NCBI GenBank assembly: GCA_947594855.1
Contig: CANQEL010000001.1
Span: forward strand, 248,001 to 312,000
Length of the DNA stretch: 64,000 bases
Direction of reading: 5' to 3'
DNA from: an uncultured Lachnospiraceae bacterium
GTDB lineage: Bacteria > Bacillota > Clostridia > Lachnospirales > Lachnospiraceae
Shown: positions 1 to 9,037 of the stretch, in pieces
How the letters are laid out: each line of letters opens with the position of its first letter
How positions within the stretch are numbered: position 1 is the first letter of the stretch
Made by a program: the position numbers and the translations under genes
Notes under the pieces: generated by a model
Database searches by the model: none
What the model was told of the DNA's origin: nothing
The model's input: the letters and a program-made list of their open reading frames with translations, nothing else

Positions 1-215
1 TCTATCATCAGATGTACATCAAAAAACATATCAGAATATTGTCTTATTGATCTTACTACAGGTATTCCAATAGATATATTTGGAACAAACATTCCATCCA
101 TAACATCAATATGTACATAATCAGCTTCTGCATTTTTCAGTTTTGCAAGCTCGTCTGCAAGTTTTGCAAAATCAGCTGCAAGTATTGAAGGGGCAAGCTT
201 GTATTCTGGTTTCAT
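1..215 (-). CDS. rpe: Ribulose-phosphate 3-epimerase, C-terminally cut by window edge
   Basis: Only the first 71 codons are inside the window; the gene continues beyond base 1. The translation starts [19 protein letters not shown], continues with [18 protein letters not shown] and reaches FFDVHLMI, the strongly conserved N-terminal third of ribulose-5-phosphate 3-epimerase. The family interconverts ribulose-5-phosphate and xylulose-5-phosphate in the cytoplasmic pentose phosphate pathway, using a metal in a TIM barrel. The His and Asp of HIDVMDG and the His of DVHLM are known metal/catalytic positions. The ATG at 215 has an AAGGAG ribosome site seven bases upstream. It follows rsgA by 23 bp as last visible gene of the operon, the same rsgA-rpe order as in many Firmicutes. 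Confidence 0.96.
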   Translation of the reverse strand, partial: MKPEYKLAPSILAADFAKLADELAKLKNAEADYVHIDVMDGMFVPNISIGIPVVRSIRQYSDMFFDVHLMI

Positions 216-238
216 AGTATATTCTCCTTAATATGTCT

Positions 239-1117
239 TTACCATTTCTTTCTGCTGTTTATTTCGTCAAACATAAGAATATAGCTTTCATATCTGCTTT
301 TTGGTATTATTTTGTCCTCGACTGCTCTTTTTACAGCGCAATCAGGCTCGTTCTTATGGATACATCCCTGAAAACGGCACATATCCTGATATTTATTAAA
401 CTCTGGAAAATAATATTTTAATTCTCCGGCTTCTATATCCGGAAGTCCTAATGAAGAAAAGCCTGGTGTATCCATCAGATAACTGTCTTTATTTATACAA
501 AATATCTCTGAATGTCTCGTTGTATGTTTTCCCCTGCCAAGCTTTCTGCTTATATCTCCCGTCTCAGCCTTTGCCTCAGGGTACAACCGGTTCATAACTG
601 ATGACTTGCCTGTTCCGGATGGTCCGGCAAGCGCCGTGAGTCTGCCGTTAAGCATTTCCCTTAAATCGTCAAACCCTTCACCGGTATGTGCGCATACACC
701 TATCGCCCGCGCATTGCTATTCTTATATATGCAAATATAATTTTCAATAACAGTTTTATCCACAAGGTCAGTTTTGTTAAAGCATATTATGACCGGAATA
801 TTCTCATATTCCATACGTATAAGAAAATAATCCAAAAGATACAGGTTAGGCTCCGGTGAGGATGCAGCAAACACAAGCAGCACCTGGTCTATATTAGCTG
901 CAGCGGGTCTTACAAGGCTGTTTTTTCTTGGCAGTATATCAATAACATTTCCCGTCTTAAGATTATAATCGGTAATATCTATACTTACCATATCACCTAC
1001 AAGAGGCTTTTCATTTCTATTGCGGAAAATTCCCTTTGCCCTACATTCATATATACCATTTTCCGGCACATGCACATAATAAAATCCGCCTATTCCTTTT
1101 ATGATTCTTCCATTCAT
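239..1117 (-). CDS. rsgA: Ribosome small-subunit-dependent GTPase A
   Basis: 292 aa, usual length for RsgA/YloQ, a GTPase that assists late maturation of the 30S subunit. An N-terminal OB-fold segment (about residues 1-70) is followed by a circularly permuted GTPase domain. The order G4 (NKTD, about 115), G1 (GPSGTGKSS, about 165), G3 (DTPG, about 216) is diagnostic. A C-terminal zinc-binding segment carries the spaced Cys/His residues of CRFQGCIHKNEPDC. It sits 3 bp after the PASTA kinase gene and before rpe, a classical arrangement. The kinase and phosphatase of this locus may act on RsgA in other Firmicutes; nothing in this sequence tests that. Confidence 0.96.
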   Translation of the reverse strand: MNGRIIKGIGGFYYVHVPENGIYECRAKGIFRNRNEKPLVGDMVSIDITDYNLKTGNVIDILPRKNSLVRPAAANIDQVLLVFAASSPEPNLYLLDYFLIRMEYENIPVIICFNKTDLVDKTVIENYICIYKNSNARAIGVCAHTGEGFDDLREMLNGRLTALAGPSGTGKSSVMNRLYPEAKAETGDISRKLGRGKHTTRHSEIFCINKDSYLMDTPGFSSLGLPDIEAGELKYYFPEFNKYQDMCRFQGCIHKNEPDCAVKRAVEDKIIPKSRYESYILMFDEINSRKKW

Positions 1118-1120
1118 ATA

Positions 1121-3178
1121 TTACTGGGCAACCTTTGCAAAACTGATATTATATGCATTGTATCTTGTTCCATCTACATACATTATAATCTCACCTTCTG
1201 ATTCACTGAATCCTTCTACGTCTATCTGCCGAGGGAAACTATAATAATTCATCATTTCCACATTTCCTACTACCTTAGTATAACCATCCTGTGAAAGCAC
1301 AAACTTAATCATTCCGCTCTGACTTTCATCAGTAAACGGATTGTCTGATATTAGTATTGAACCCTTATATTTATAAGTCACTTCAGGTCCTTTACTAATC
1401 GTTATACCCACAAGCGTACCTTTTTCAACCTCACTGCCTGACGTCTGGTTCTGCGCCATTACCTTTCCTGCAGGAACGCTGTCTGAATATTCCTCTGTTA
1501 CGCTGCCAATACCAAGCCCTGCTTTTTCAAGTTCCTTTTTCGCCTTTTTCTGTGTGAGTCCTGACAGGGCGGGTACTTTCACATACTCAGTCTTCTTTCC
1601 TTTGCTAATTACAATTGTAACTTTAGTTCCGTCAGCAACCTCCTCGCCTTCCTTCGGACTGGTGCCTATAACTTTTTCAACCTCTACTGTATCGCTGTTT
1701 TCATATGACACTTCTGTAGAAAGACCTGCTTCATCAAGAATCTCTTTAGCCTCATCCAGAGTTTTGCCGCTTACTTTTGGAATCTTAACCGGCTCCGGTC
1801 CCGAACTTATAACAAGTGTTACGGAATCACCGCTTCTTAATGTAGTTCCCTCACCAGGATTAGTACTTATTACTCTGTCTTTTTCAATATCATCTGAATA
1901 ACTTTCTTCTGTATCTATGCTTATATCCATATTTAATGAATTAAGATACGCCATTGCTTCCTGTTTATCCATATCACTCAAATCATCAAGCACCACACCC
2001 GACATACTGCTGTCGTCTGTATCCTGAACAGGGGCAGACACTGAAGGCGTAGCACTGGCCTCAGGTTCCTTTGTGCCACTTCCTGCCGTAATAAATTTGA
2101 CTATAATAAATATTACAATCATGGCAAGTATTACACCTGCAATTATGCTTCCTATAACAACAGCTTTTTCAAGCTTAGGGTCTATATCCGAGTCGCTTTC
2201 CTCTTCTTTTTCAATCTCAGAAAGGTCAAGATTATCTTCTGCATCAGCTACAATCACTGCCTTGCTTCTGTTCTTGATATCTTTCAGATCTTCATCAGAA
2301 ATATGAATAGTAGGTCCGTCTGTATCAAGTGTTGATACTATCTTTACAAAATCTCCATCAGGGTCAGTAACAGCCTTTTTCAAGTCATTTATAAGATCAG
2401 ATACAGTAAGATATCTTAATTCAGGTTTCTTCTGTATACATTTGCTGACTATCATTTCAATACTTTTTGGAATGTTCTTTTCAAAACTTGAAAGAGGAGG
2501 CGCTTCCTCCTGAATATGGGCAAGCGCAACCGAAACCGTACTGTCGCCGGTAAAAGGCACTGTACCGCAAAGCATTTCATACATCGTGATTCCAAGCGAA
2601 TATATATCGCTCTTTTCATCACTGAAACCACCTCTTGCCTGCTCAGGCGAAATATAGTGAACTGAACCCATTACATTTGAGGTGATTGTATTTGAGCTTG
2701 TAGCCTTTGCAATTCCAAAGTCTGTAACTTTAACTTTTCCTTCACGGGAAATAATAATATTCTGTGGTTTGATGTCCCTGTGTATTATATGGTTATCATG
2801 GGCTGCCAGAAGTCCCTGTGCAATCTGTATAGCAATTCCAAGCGATTCCTTTATATCCAGCTTTCCTTTATGTTCTATGTATTTTTTAAGGGTAATTCCC
2901 TCAACAAATTCCATAACAATATAATACAGGCCGTTTTCATCGCCAACATCATATACCGCAACGATATTCGGATGCGTAAGACCTGCAACAGACTGAGCCT
3001 CAGCCCTGAATTTTGTAACAAATTTTGTATCAAGGCTGTACTCCTGTTTCAAAACCTTGATTGCCACATAACGGTTAAGACGGTTATCTTTGGCTTTATA
3101 CACATCTGCCATTCCGCCTGTTCCTGCTTTTTCAATAATTTCATACCTTCCGCTAATCAGCATACCTATTTTAATCAT
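1121..3178 (-). CDS. prkC: PASTA-domain Ser/Thr protein kinase (PrkC/Stk1 type)
   Basis: 685 aa membrane kinase that senses cell-wall fragments through extracellular PASTA repeats. The N-terminal cytoplasmic kinase (about 1-275) has the glycine loop AGTGGMADVYKA, catalytic Lys41 in VAIKVLK, HRDIKPQN (133-140), DFG (153-155) and SVHYISPEQARGG in the activation segment. A charged juxtamembrane linker is followed by one hydrophobic span near residues 340-365. Outside are three PASTA repeats (about 395-600) and a final 85-residue tail with no family I recognise. The ATG is preceded by AAAGGA. It lies 24 bp after the PP2C phosphatase gene that would reverse its action. Known family roles are control of cell-wall synthesis and spore germination; targets here are unknown. 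Confidence 0.95.
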   Translation of the reverse strand: MIKIGMLISGRYEIIEKAGTGGMADVYKAKDNRLNRYVAIKVLKQEYSLDTKFVTKFRAEAQSVAGLTHPNIVAVYDVGDENGLYYIVMEFVEGITLKKYIEHKGKLDIKESLGIAIQIAQGLLAAHDNHIIHRDIKPQNIIISREGKVKVTDFGIAKATSSNTITSNVMGSVHYISPEQARGGFSDEKSDIYSLGITMYEMLCGTVPFTGDSTVSVALAHIQEEAPPLSSFEKNIPKSIEMIVSKCIQKKPELRYLTVSDLINDLKKAVTDPDGDFVKIVSTLDTDGPTIHISDEDLKDIKNRSKAVIVADAEDNLDLSEIEKEEESDSDIDPKLEKAVVIGSIIAGVILAMIVIFIIVKFITAGSGTKEPEASATPSVSAPVQDTDDSSMSGVVLDDLSDMDKQEAMAYLNSLNMDISIDTEESYSDDIEKDRVISTNPGEGTTLRSGDSVTLVISSGPEPVKIPKVSGKTLDEAKEILDEAGLSTEVSYENSDTVEVEKVIGTSPKEGEEVADGTKVTIVISKGKKTEYVKVPALSGLTQKKAKKELEKAGLGIGSVTEEYSDSVPAGKVMAQNQTSGSEVEKGTLVGITISKGPEVTYKYKGSILISDNPFTDESQSGMIKFVLSQDGYTKVVGNVEMMNYYSFPRQIDVEGFSESEGEIIMYVDGTRYNAYNISFAKVAQ

Positions 3179-3202
3179 AGCAAAATCCTTTCTTTAACAT
3201 CT

Positions 3203-3925
3203 TCAGACTTCAACAAGCAGTACTGTTATATTGTCTTTTCCCCCGGCTTCATTTGCCCTGTTTACTAATTCCATACAGGTCCTGCGTAAATCACTTCTGT
3301 TATTCTTAATTATGTATTCTATTTCAGCATCTTCAAGCATATTGGTAAGCCCATCCGAGCACATAAGAATTATGTCGCCCTCCTGTACGCTTATATCGAA
3401 ATAGTCAGGCTGTATATCCATTCCTATTCCAAGCGCCCTTGTAATAATATTTTTATTAGGGTGGCTGCGTACATTTTCTTTTGCAAGCTCTCCAGACTTC
3501 ACCATCTCTTCAACTAAAGAATGGTCTTCCGTTATCTGCTCAAGACCATCTCTAAGAATATATAATCTGGAATCACCTATATTGGCTATATATAATGTTT
3601 TATCCATTATTACCGCCGCAACAAGCGTAGTTCCCATTCCGTAATAGTCAGGACTTTCATCCGCTTTATCCTGTATCTGTCCATGCGCATAAAATACTGC
3701 CTCATTCAGAATACTTACAGGAGTTCTCAGTTCACTTTCAGAAACAGATTTATAAAATGCCTCAACGCAAAGCTTAGATGCCATGTCGCCGGCATTATGC
3801 CCGCCCATGCCATCTGCTACTATAAACAGATTTGGAAAGATACCTACTGCATCTTCACTGCAATATACACTATCCTGATTGATAGTCCTTTTTAATCCCG
3901 TGTCTGTTATTGAAAACGATTTCAT
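3203..3925 (-). CDS. stp: PP2C-family Ser/Thr protein phosphatase
   Basis: 240 aa, the standard length of bacterial Stp/PrpC, which removes phosphate from PASTA-kinase substrates. The metal-binding motifs are all present: NQDS near residue 17, VADGMGGHNAGDMAS near 37-51, GMGTTLVAA, IGDSRLY, LMCSDGLTNML and GGKDNITVLLVEV at the end. No membrane span is seen, so it should be cytoplasmic. The start at 3925 has GAGAGGATG upstream, and the gene begins 7 bp after the rlmN stop. The pair with the downstream kinase gene is the conserved kinase/phosphatase switch. Confidence 0.95.
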   Translation of the reverse strand: MKSFSITDTGLKRTINQDSVYCSEDAVGIFPNLFIVADGMGGHNAGDMASKLCVEAFYKSVSESELRTPVSILNEAVFYAHGQIQDKADESPDYYGMGTTLVAAVIMDKTLYIANIGDSRLYILRDGLEQITEDHSLVEEMVKSGELAKENVRSHPNKNIITRALGIGMDIQPDYFDISVQEGDIILMCSDGLTNMLEDAEIEYIIKNNRSDLRRTCMELVNRANEAGGKDNITVLLVEV

Positions 3926-3932
3926 ATAATTA

Positions 3933-5021
3933 TTACATCCTCTCGTTTTCCTGAAAACTTTTTCCCTTTGCCTCCAGGCATTCCCTTCTCAACTGTCCAC
4001 AGGCAGCCTCAATATCTCTGCCCATTCCTTTTCTAATTGTAACATTATTCTGTTTTTTTTCAAGATATTTTTCAAAATACCGCACCGCACCGGCATATGA
4101 AGCCCTACATTCTCTTTCTTTAACTGAGTTAAGCGGAATAAGATTAATATGGCATAACATCCCTTTTACATATGAAGCCAGTTTTTCCGCGCACTCCGGA
4201 GTATCGTTTACTCCAGCTATCATAGCGTATTCAAATGTTATTCTTCTTCCGGTTTTGGAAGTAAAGTACAGGCACGCCTTTTTTATTTCATCAAGGCTGT
4301 AACGGTTTGCAACGGGCATTATTGTTTTTCTGAGTTCATCGTCAGGAGCATGAAGCGATATTGCAAGCGTTACCGCCATTTCTTCATCTGCAAAGTCATA
4401 TATTCTTTCTACTATTCCGCATGTTGATACCGTAATGCTTCTCTGGCTTATATTAAGCCCATTTTCATCAGATATCATATGCAGAAATCTGATAAGCTCA
4501 TTATAATTGTCAAATGGTTCACCTATACCCATCACAACAATATTATCTACTCTTTTCCCCATATCCTTCTGAATAAGGTATATCTGCGCAAGCATTTCAG
4601 ATGCCGTAAGGCTCCTTTCTAGCCCCATAATGGTAGAAGCACAGAAGCTGCACCCCATACGACAGCCCGCCTGTGATGAAATACACACGCTCATGCCATA
4701 TGAATACTGCATTGCAACACTTTCGATTATATTGCCGTCTGCCGTACACATAAGATATTTAACCGTGCCGTCTGTCTGCGACACAAGTTTCTTCTCTATA
4801 TGCATTGGACAAATTATATACTTTTCTTCAAGCATAGCTGCAAGCTTTTTCGGTATATTAGTCATGTTTCTGTACCGGAAAACAAGTTTTTTATGAATCC
4901 ACTCATATATCTGAGCCGCCCTGAAACCTTTTTCATCAAGGCTTATCATATAGTCCGTAAGCTCATCCTTTGTAAAAGACATCAAGTCCTTATATCCATT
5001 ATATTTTTCATCCGTATTCAT
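3933..5021 (-). CDS. rlmN: Dual-specificity rRNA/tRNA adenine-C2 methyltransferase RlmN
   Basis: 362 aa radical-SAM methylase that makes 2-methyladenosine at A2503 of 23S rRNA and A37 of certain tRNAs. The [4Fe-4S] motif is CRMGCSFC within a QAGCRMGCSFCAST block (about residues 118-130). GEPFDNY (SAM-binding GEP motif), SLHAPDDELR and the C-terminal GMGRDIEAACGQLR are seen. The last carries one of the two catalytic Cys that form the methyl-transfer intermediate. It sits between rsmB and the PP2C gene with 15- and 7-bp gaps, so translation and signalling genes are co-transcribed. Confidence 0.96.
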   Translation of the reverse strand: MNTDEKYNGYKDLMSFTKDELTDYMISLDEKGFRAAQIYEWIHKKLVFRYRNMTNIPKKLAAMLEEKYIICPMHIEKKLVSQTDGTVKYLMCTADGNIIESVAMQYSYGMSVCISSQAGCRMGCSFCASTIMGLERSLTASEMLAQIYLIQKDMGKRVDNIVVMGIGEPFDNYNELIRFLHMISDENGLNISQRSITVSTCGIVERIYDFADEEMAVTLAISLHAPDDELRKTIMPVANRYSLDEIKKACLYFTSKTGRRITFEYAMIAGVNDTPECAEKLASYVKGMLCHINLIPLNSVKERECRASYAGAVRYFEKYLEKKQNNVTIRKGMGRDIEAACGQLRRECLEAKGKSFQENERM

Positions 5022-5036
5022 ATAATCACCCGAAAG

Positions 5037-6398
5037 TTATAACTTTCTTTTTAGTACCGCAACAAAAAATCCATCTGCGCATGCTTTGCCCGGAATAACC
5101 TTAACCATACCATCTGCGGTTATAAATTTCTCAAGGGCTTGCGGAACATATTTTTTTAAATTTATATTTTCAAAATTATTATGTTTTTCAAGAAATATAC
5201 CTACATTATCTTCATTTTCACATCTGTTCAAAGTACATGTTGAAAATACTATATATCCATTTTCCTTAACATAGCCTGCGGTTATATCAAGTATTTTCCC
5301 CTGCATTAAAGCAAGCTCTTTCATTCCTTCCTCAGATACGTTATATTTAATATCATTCTTTTTGGCAAGTACCCCAAGGCCCGAACACGGCAAATCAGCA
5401 ATCACAATATCATATTTTTCCATGCATGACATATCAGTTATAAGCGCATCTGCGGCACTTATGCTAATATTGTCTATATTAAGACGCTTTGCATTATCAG
5501 CAATAAGAGCCGTCTTTTCTTCAGATATGTCCCTTGCATCTATATGTACCTTTTTATCACGGCTTGTGGCAAGCTGCATACTTTTTCCGCCGGGTGCGGC
5601 ACATATATCAAGTACATTATAAGAGCCTCCTTTGTCAAGAAGTTTATCTGCTATATGTGCAGGTATCATTGAACTTTCATCCTGCACCGCAAAACTTCCC
5701 TCTTTATAGCCTGTAAGACCTGTTATGGCTCCTGGATTATTAAGCTTTAATGCATATTCAAAAAATTCTCCGTTCTTTACTTCTATCCCTGAACTTATAA
5801 ATGAATCGGCAAGCTCTGTTTTATTATATACATTTCCGGTACATCTTATTGTAACATCATGCGAATCCATAAAATATCTTAATGTTTTCTCTGTATCATC
5901 ATAACCAATCTCTTTGATATAATGTCTGACAAGCCATTCCGGTACTGAATACACTATACTGAGATATCTGACCGGTTCTTTTTTACTGTCAGGATATGGT
6001 ATATCGTTTATTGACCCTGCTATATTCCTCAGTACTCCGTTTACATATCCTTTAAGAGCTCCGTATCCTTTTCTTACAGTCATTTTTACCGCTTCATTTA
6101 CTGCCGCTCTGTCCGGAACCTGCTCCATGTATTTGATTTGATATACCGAGATTCTGAGTATATTTCTGATATATGGTTTTAATTTGTTTACCGGTTTTTT
6201 ACAATACAGTGAAAGTATATAATCAAGCTCTACCGCCCTCTCTATCGTTCCGAGCGACAGCATCGATATGAATCTTTTATCCCTGTCATCAAGCTGCTTT
6301 TTCTTATCAAAACACCTGTTTAGTGAAACATTGCAGTAACTCCCATTTTCAAGAACGTCAACTACAATTTCCAGCGCCTGTATTCTTGCATTATCCAT
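5037..6398 (-). CDS. rsmB: 16S rRNA (cytosine-967 C5)-methyltransferase RsmB
   Basis: 453 aa, normal length for RsmB/Sun. An N-terminal NusB-like RNA-binding helical domain (about 1-140) is followed by a Rossmann methyltransferase domain. The SAM-binding motif is DICAAPGGKSMQLA (about residue 253). The catalytic pair of cysteines are in DLPCSGLGVL (about 326) and FSTCTLNRCEN (about 381), as in other m5C RNA methyltransferases. The gene starts 6 bp after the zinc peptidase stop, with a poor ribosome site (AGGGAT placed far upstream), so it may rely on coupling. Co-location with rlmN, fmt and def is a common Firmicutes translation operon. Confidence 0.95.
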   Translation of the reverse strand: MDNARIQALEIVVDVLENGSYCNVSLNRCFDKKKQLDDRDKRFISMLSLGTIERAVELDYILSLYCKKPVNKLKPYIRNILRISVYQIKYMEQVPDRAAVNEAVKMTVRKGYGALKGYVNGVLRNIAGSINDIPYPDSKKEPVRYLSIVYSVPEWLVRHYIKEIGYDDTEKTLRYFMDSHDVTIRCTGNVYNKTELADSFISSGIEVKNGEFFEYALKLNNPGAITGLTGYKEGSFAVQDESSMIPAHIADKLLDKGGSYNVLDICAAPGGKSMQLATSRDKKVHIDARDISEEKTALIADNAKRLNIDNISISAADALITDMSCMEKYDIVIADLPCSGLGVLAKKNDIKYNVSEEGMKELALMQGKILDITAGYVKENGYIVFSTCTLNRCENEDNVGIFLEKHNNFENINLKKYVPQALEKFITADGMVKVIPGKACADGFFVAVLKRKL

Positions 6399-6404
6399 AT
6401 GCTG

Positions 6405-7154
6405 TTAATCCCTGTTTCTGTTTCCGAATAACAATACAAGCCTTAGAAGCTGAAGTATTGCTGCCGCTGCAGATGCAACATACGTAAACGCCGCCGCCCT
6501 TAATACCTTACGTCCGTATCTGCTCTCTTCAGTATACAGTATTCCGTTTGCATCCAGTGCCGCAAGAGCCCTTCTTGAAGCGTCAAATTCTACCGGGAGC
6601 GTAACAATCTGAAACAGTACTGCAAATGAAAACAATATTATTCCTATATCAATAAGCACATTAAAGCCTCCCAGTATTATTCCGGCAATTATAAAAAACC
6701 AGGATGCGCCTGAGCCAAAATTTGCTATAGGTACAAGTTTAGAGCGTATTGTAAGCGGCGCATAATTTCTGCTGTGCTGTATACAATGCCCTACTTCATG
6801 TGCTGCCACTGATACCGCCGCTACTGATGACTGTCCATATACACTGTCAGACAGTCTCAGGACTTTATTTTTAGGGTCGTAATGGTCTGTCAGGCTGCCG
6901 CTTACATGCTCAATTCTCACATCATATATTCCATTTGCATGAAGAAGCCTGTCAGCTACTTCTGCCCCGCTCATATGGCATCTTGCAGCTACTTTCTGAT
7001 ACTTTGCAAAAGTACTTTTTACCATACCCGATGCTATAAGCGACAGGACTACACCTATCAGTACAAGCATATATGTCGGATCCCAGTACATACCCAAACC
7101 ACGCATTCCATAATATCCGTGATAACCATATCCCACAAGTATTACATTTTCCAT
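6405..7154 (-). CDS. Membrane zinc metallopeptidase (PF04298, YugP-like)
   Basis: 249 aa. A short Gly/Tyr-rich N-terminus precedes a first membrane span (about residues 28-46). The soluble part has VAAHEVGHCIQHS near residues 115-127, a canonical HExxH zinc site, followed by two or three hydrophobic spans (about 140-195) and a last one near 220-245. This layout matches the zinc metallopeptidase_2 family, whose substrates are not established. The LPVEFDASRRALAAL segment after the second span is a conserved part of the family. The ribosome site AGGGAG lies eight bases upstream. It lies between fmt and rsmB; this position is recurrent in Clostridia, but I infer no functional link. Confidence 0.9.
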   Translation of the reverse strand: MENVILVGYGYHGYYGMRGLGMYWDPTYMLVLIGVVLSLIASGMVKSTFAKYQKVAARCHMSGAEVADRLLHANGIYDVRIEHVSGSLTDHYDPKNKVLRLSDSVYGQSSVAAVSVAAHEVGHCIQHSRNYAPLTIRSKLVPIANFGSGASWFFIIAGIILGGFNVLIDIGIILFSFAVLFQIVTLPVEFDASRRALAALDANGILYTEESRYGRKVLRAAAFTYVASAAAAILQLLRLVLLFGNRNRD

Positions 7155-7177
7155 ATACTTTATCTCCCTTCTGTTTC

Positions 7178-8107
7178 TTACTTTCCAAGAATCGCTCCTG
7201 CCCGTATTCCGGCTCCGTTCAGATAATCAGAAACTTTCATACGTCTTTTACCTTCCGGCTGAAGTTCAAGTACCTTAAGAAGTCCTTTACCGGTTTTTAT
7301 GCTAAAACTATCCGAATCCACTTTTACAACTTCGCCACACTCTCCCGTACACTCGGAATTATCTGCGCATGCGGTCCATATCTTAAGAAGTTTCCCGCCT
7401 ATATAAGTATACGCACTCGGCCACGGACTTAATCCCCTTATAAGCCTTTCAACAGCTTCTGCTTCCATGGAAAAATCTATCAGTCCCATTTTTTTATCAA
7501 TTATTCCCGCATAAGAAAAATCATCTCCCTGCGGCGTTCTTGTAAACGTACCTTTTTCTATGGATTTGACGGCTTCGACAACCAATTCTCCTCCAAGAAC
7601 TGCAAGCTTATCATGAAGCGTACCGCCTGTATCACAGGATTCTATTTTCACTTTTTTCTGCATAATGATGTCTCCGGTATCAAGTCCTTCATCCATCATC
7701 ATTATTGTAACTCCGGAATAATCCTCCCCATCTATTACAGCCTGCTGTATCGGAGAAGCTCCCCTGTATTTCGGAAGCAGCGAGGCATGTATATTAATAC
7801 AGCCGTACTTAGGTATGTCAAGAATTTCTTTTGACAATATCTGTCCAAATGCGGCCACTACAATAAGATCGGGATTCTTATCCCTTATCCATGCTACGCC
7901 CGCTTCATCCTTTACCCTAACCGGCTGTATGATATCAATATTATGCTTTAAAGCCTCCTCTTTGACAGGAGGATACATTACTTTGCCACCCCTGCCCTTT
8001 GGTCTGTCGGGCTGTGTCACTACACCTGCAACATCATATCCCGACTCTATTAATGAAGAAAGCGCACATACTGCAAAATCAGGAGTTCCCATATATATTA
8101 TACGCAT
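7178..8107 (-). CDS. fmt: Methionyl-tRNA formyltransferase
   Basis: 309 aa enzyme that formylates initiator Met-tRNA using 10-formyl-tetrahydrofolate. The N-terminal formyltransferase fold begins MRIIYMGTPDFAVCAL. The catalytic block NIHASLLPKYRGASPIQ (about residues 106-122) carries the Asn and His, and the catalytic Asp is in DEGLDTGDII. The C-terminal tRNA-binding OB-like domain spans about 205-309. Its ATG abuts the def stop codon with no intervening base, so the two are probably translationally coupled. Def removes the formyl group that Fmt adds, which explains the pairing. Confidence 0.97.
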   Translation of the reverse strand: MRIIYMGTPDFAVCALSSLIESGYDVAGVVTQPDRPKGRGGKVMYPPVKEEALKHNIDIIQPVRVKDEAGVAWIRDKNPDLIVVAAFGQILSKEILDIPKYGCINIHASLLPKYRGASPIQQAVIDGEDYSGVTIMMMDEGLDTGDIIMQKKVKIESCDTGGTLHDKLAVLGGELVVEAVKSIEKGTFTRTPQGDDFSYAGIIDKKMGLIDFSMEAEAVERLIRGLSPWPSAYTYIGGKLLKIWTACADNSECTGECGEVVKVDSDSFSIKTGKGLLKVLELQPEGKRRMKVSDYLNGAGIRAGAILGK

Positions 8108-8596
8108 CTACTCTTCTCCTTCTTTCAGTTCATCTACATCATAAAGTCTTCCTTCAACCTTATCTACATAAAGCTTTCCGTCAAGATGTTCTATTTCATG
8201 CACAAATGCCCTTGCAAGAAGTCCGTTTCCCTCATATTCCACAGGCTCCATATTCTCATTTAAGGCTTTAATCTTTACATATTCAGGCCTTGTGACTTTA
8301 CCGACCTTATCGGGCACAGACAGACAGCCTTCGTTACCTGTCTGCTCTCCCTGTTCGTCAACTATCTCAGGATTTATAAGTATTATCGGATTATTGCCTT
8401 CCTCAGTAACGTCAATAACCACTATTCTTTTTAACACTCCTACCTGTGGCGCAGCCAGTCCGACTCCTGCCGCATTGTACATGGTTTCAAGCATGTCGCT
8501 TATAAGAGTCCTTAATTTATCATTCATCCCATCAACATGCTTAGATTTTTTATTAAGAATATCATCGCCAAGCACGCGTATATTTCTAATAGCCAT
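8108..8596 (-). CDS. def: Peptide deformylase
   Basis: 162 aa. The three peptide deformylase motifs are intact: GVGLAAPQVG (about 43-52), EGCLSVP with the metal-binding Cys (about 90), and HEIEHLDGKL (about 135), the HExxH metal site. It removes N-formyl groups from nascent proteins. The last residues (DELKEGEE) are an acidic tail. AGGAGGAAAAG precedes the ATG. It is 9 bp downstream of the zinc-ribbon gene and directly joined to fmt. Confidence 0.97.
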   Translation of the reverse strand: MAIRNIRVLGDDILNKKSKHVDGMNDKLRTLISDMLETMYNAAGVGLAAPQVGVLKRIVVIDVTEEGNNPIILINPEIVDEQGEQTGNEGCLSVPDKVGKVTRPEYVKIKALNENMEPVEYEGNGLLARAFVHEIEHLDGKLYVDKVEGRLYDVDELKEGEE

Positions 8597-8605
8597 CTTT
8601 TCCTC

Positions 8606-8962
8606 CTATACGGGCGCACCGCATTTACTGCAGTATGCATCTCCAGGGCTTACCGGCGACTGACAGTTGCTGCATCTCATACAACCCTTTATTATATCAA
8701 TCTTATCATTCAATTCTGCTATTTCATCATATTTTTCATCAATATTGTTACATGCATACATGAATTCTGCATCTACGACAACATCTTCTTTGTAACGATT
8801 ATATATTGACCTTCCGATACTGTTATATATATCATCAATATCATGCCTGGTTTCTCTTATTTTTGCCTTAATCTTCTGAATCTCAACTGCATCATTTGCT
8901 TTATCTGCTACATTTTTTGCAAAATTGCACGCCTTATCTCCAAATTCTTTAAAATCTGCCAT
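8606..8962 (-). CDS. Small coiled-coil protein with C-terminal zinc ribbon
   Basis: 118 aa, no family I can name with certainty. Residues 1-85 are mostly charged helix, predicted coiled coil (ANDAVEIQKIKAKIRETR, DEKYDEIAELNDKIDII). The C-terminus is CSNCQSPVSPGDAYCSKCG, a CxxC-14-CxxC zinc ribbon of the type seen in zinc-ribbon domain proteins of Lachnospiraceae. No signal peptide or membrane span. The ATG has AAGGGGAG upstream and is the first gene after a good sigma-A promoter at 8998-9026, so it heads the operon down to rpe. Function unknown. Confidence 0.85.
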   Translation of the reverse strand: MADFKEFGDKACNFAKNVADKANDAVEIQKIKAKIRETRHDIDDIYNSIGRSIYNRYKEDVVVDAEFMYACNNIDEKYDEIAELNDKIDIIKGCMRCSNCQSPVSPGDAYCSKCGAPV

Positions 8963-8997
8963 AATGCCATCTCCCCTTAATAAAATTTATTGAATTA

Positions 8998-9026
8998 ATA
9001 CTACATTAATGACGGTATTATGTCAA
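8998..9026 (-). promoter_or_regulatory. Sigma-A type promoter of the zinc-ribbon/def/fmt operon
   Basis: Read on the minus strand: perfect -35 TTGACA (9021-9026), 17-bp spacer, -10 TAGTAT (8998-9003, 4 of 6). It lies between the priA stop and the 118-aa gene, 36 bp upstream of its ATG. No terminator is seen between priA and this promoter, so readthrough from priA is also possible. Confidence 0.7.
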
Positions 9027-9037
9027 CCTTACATAAT

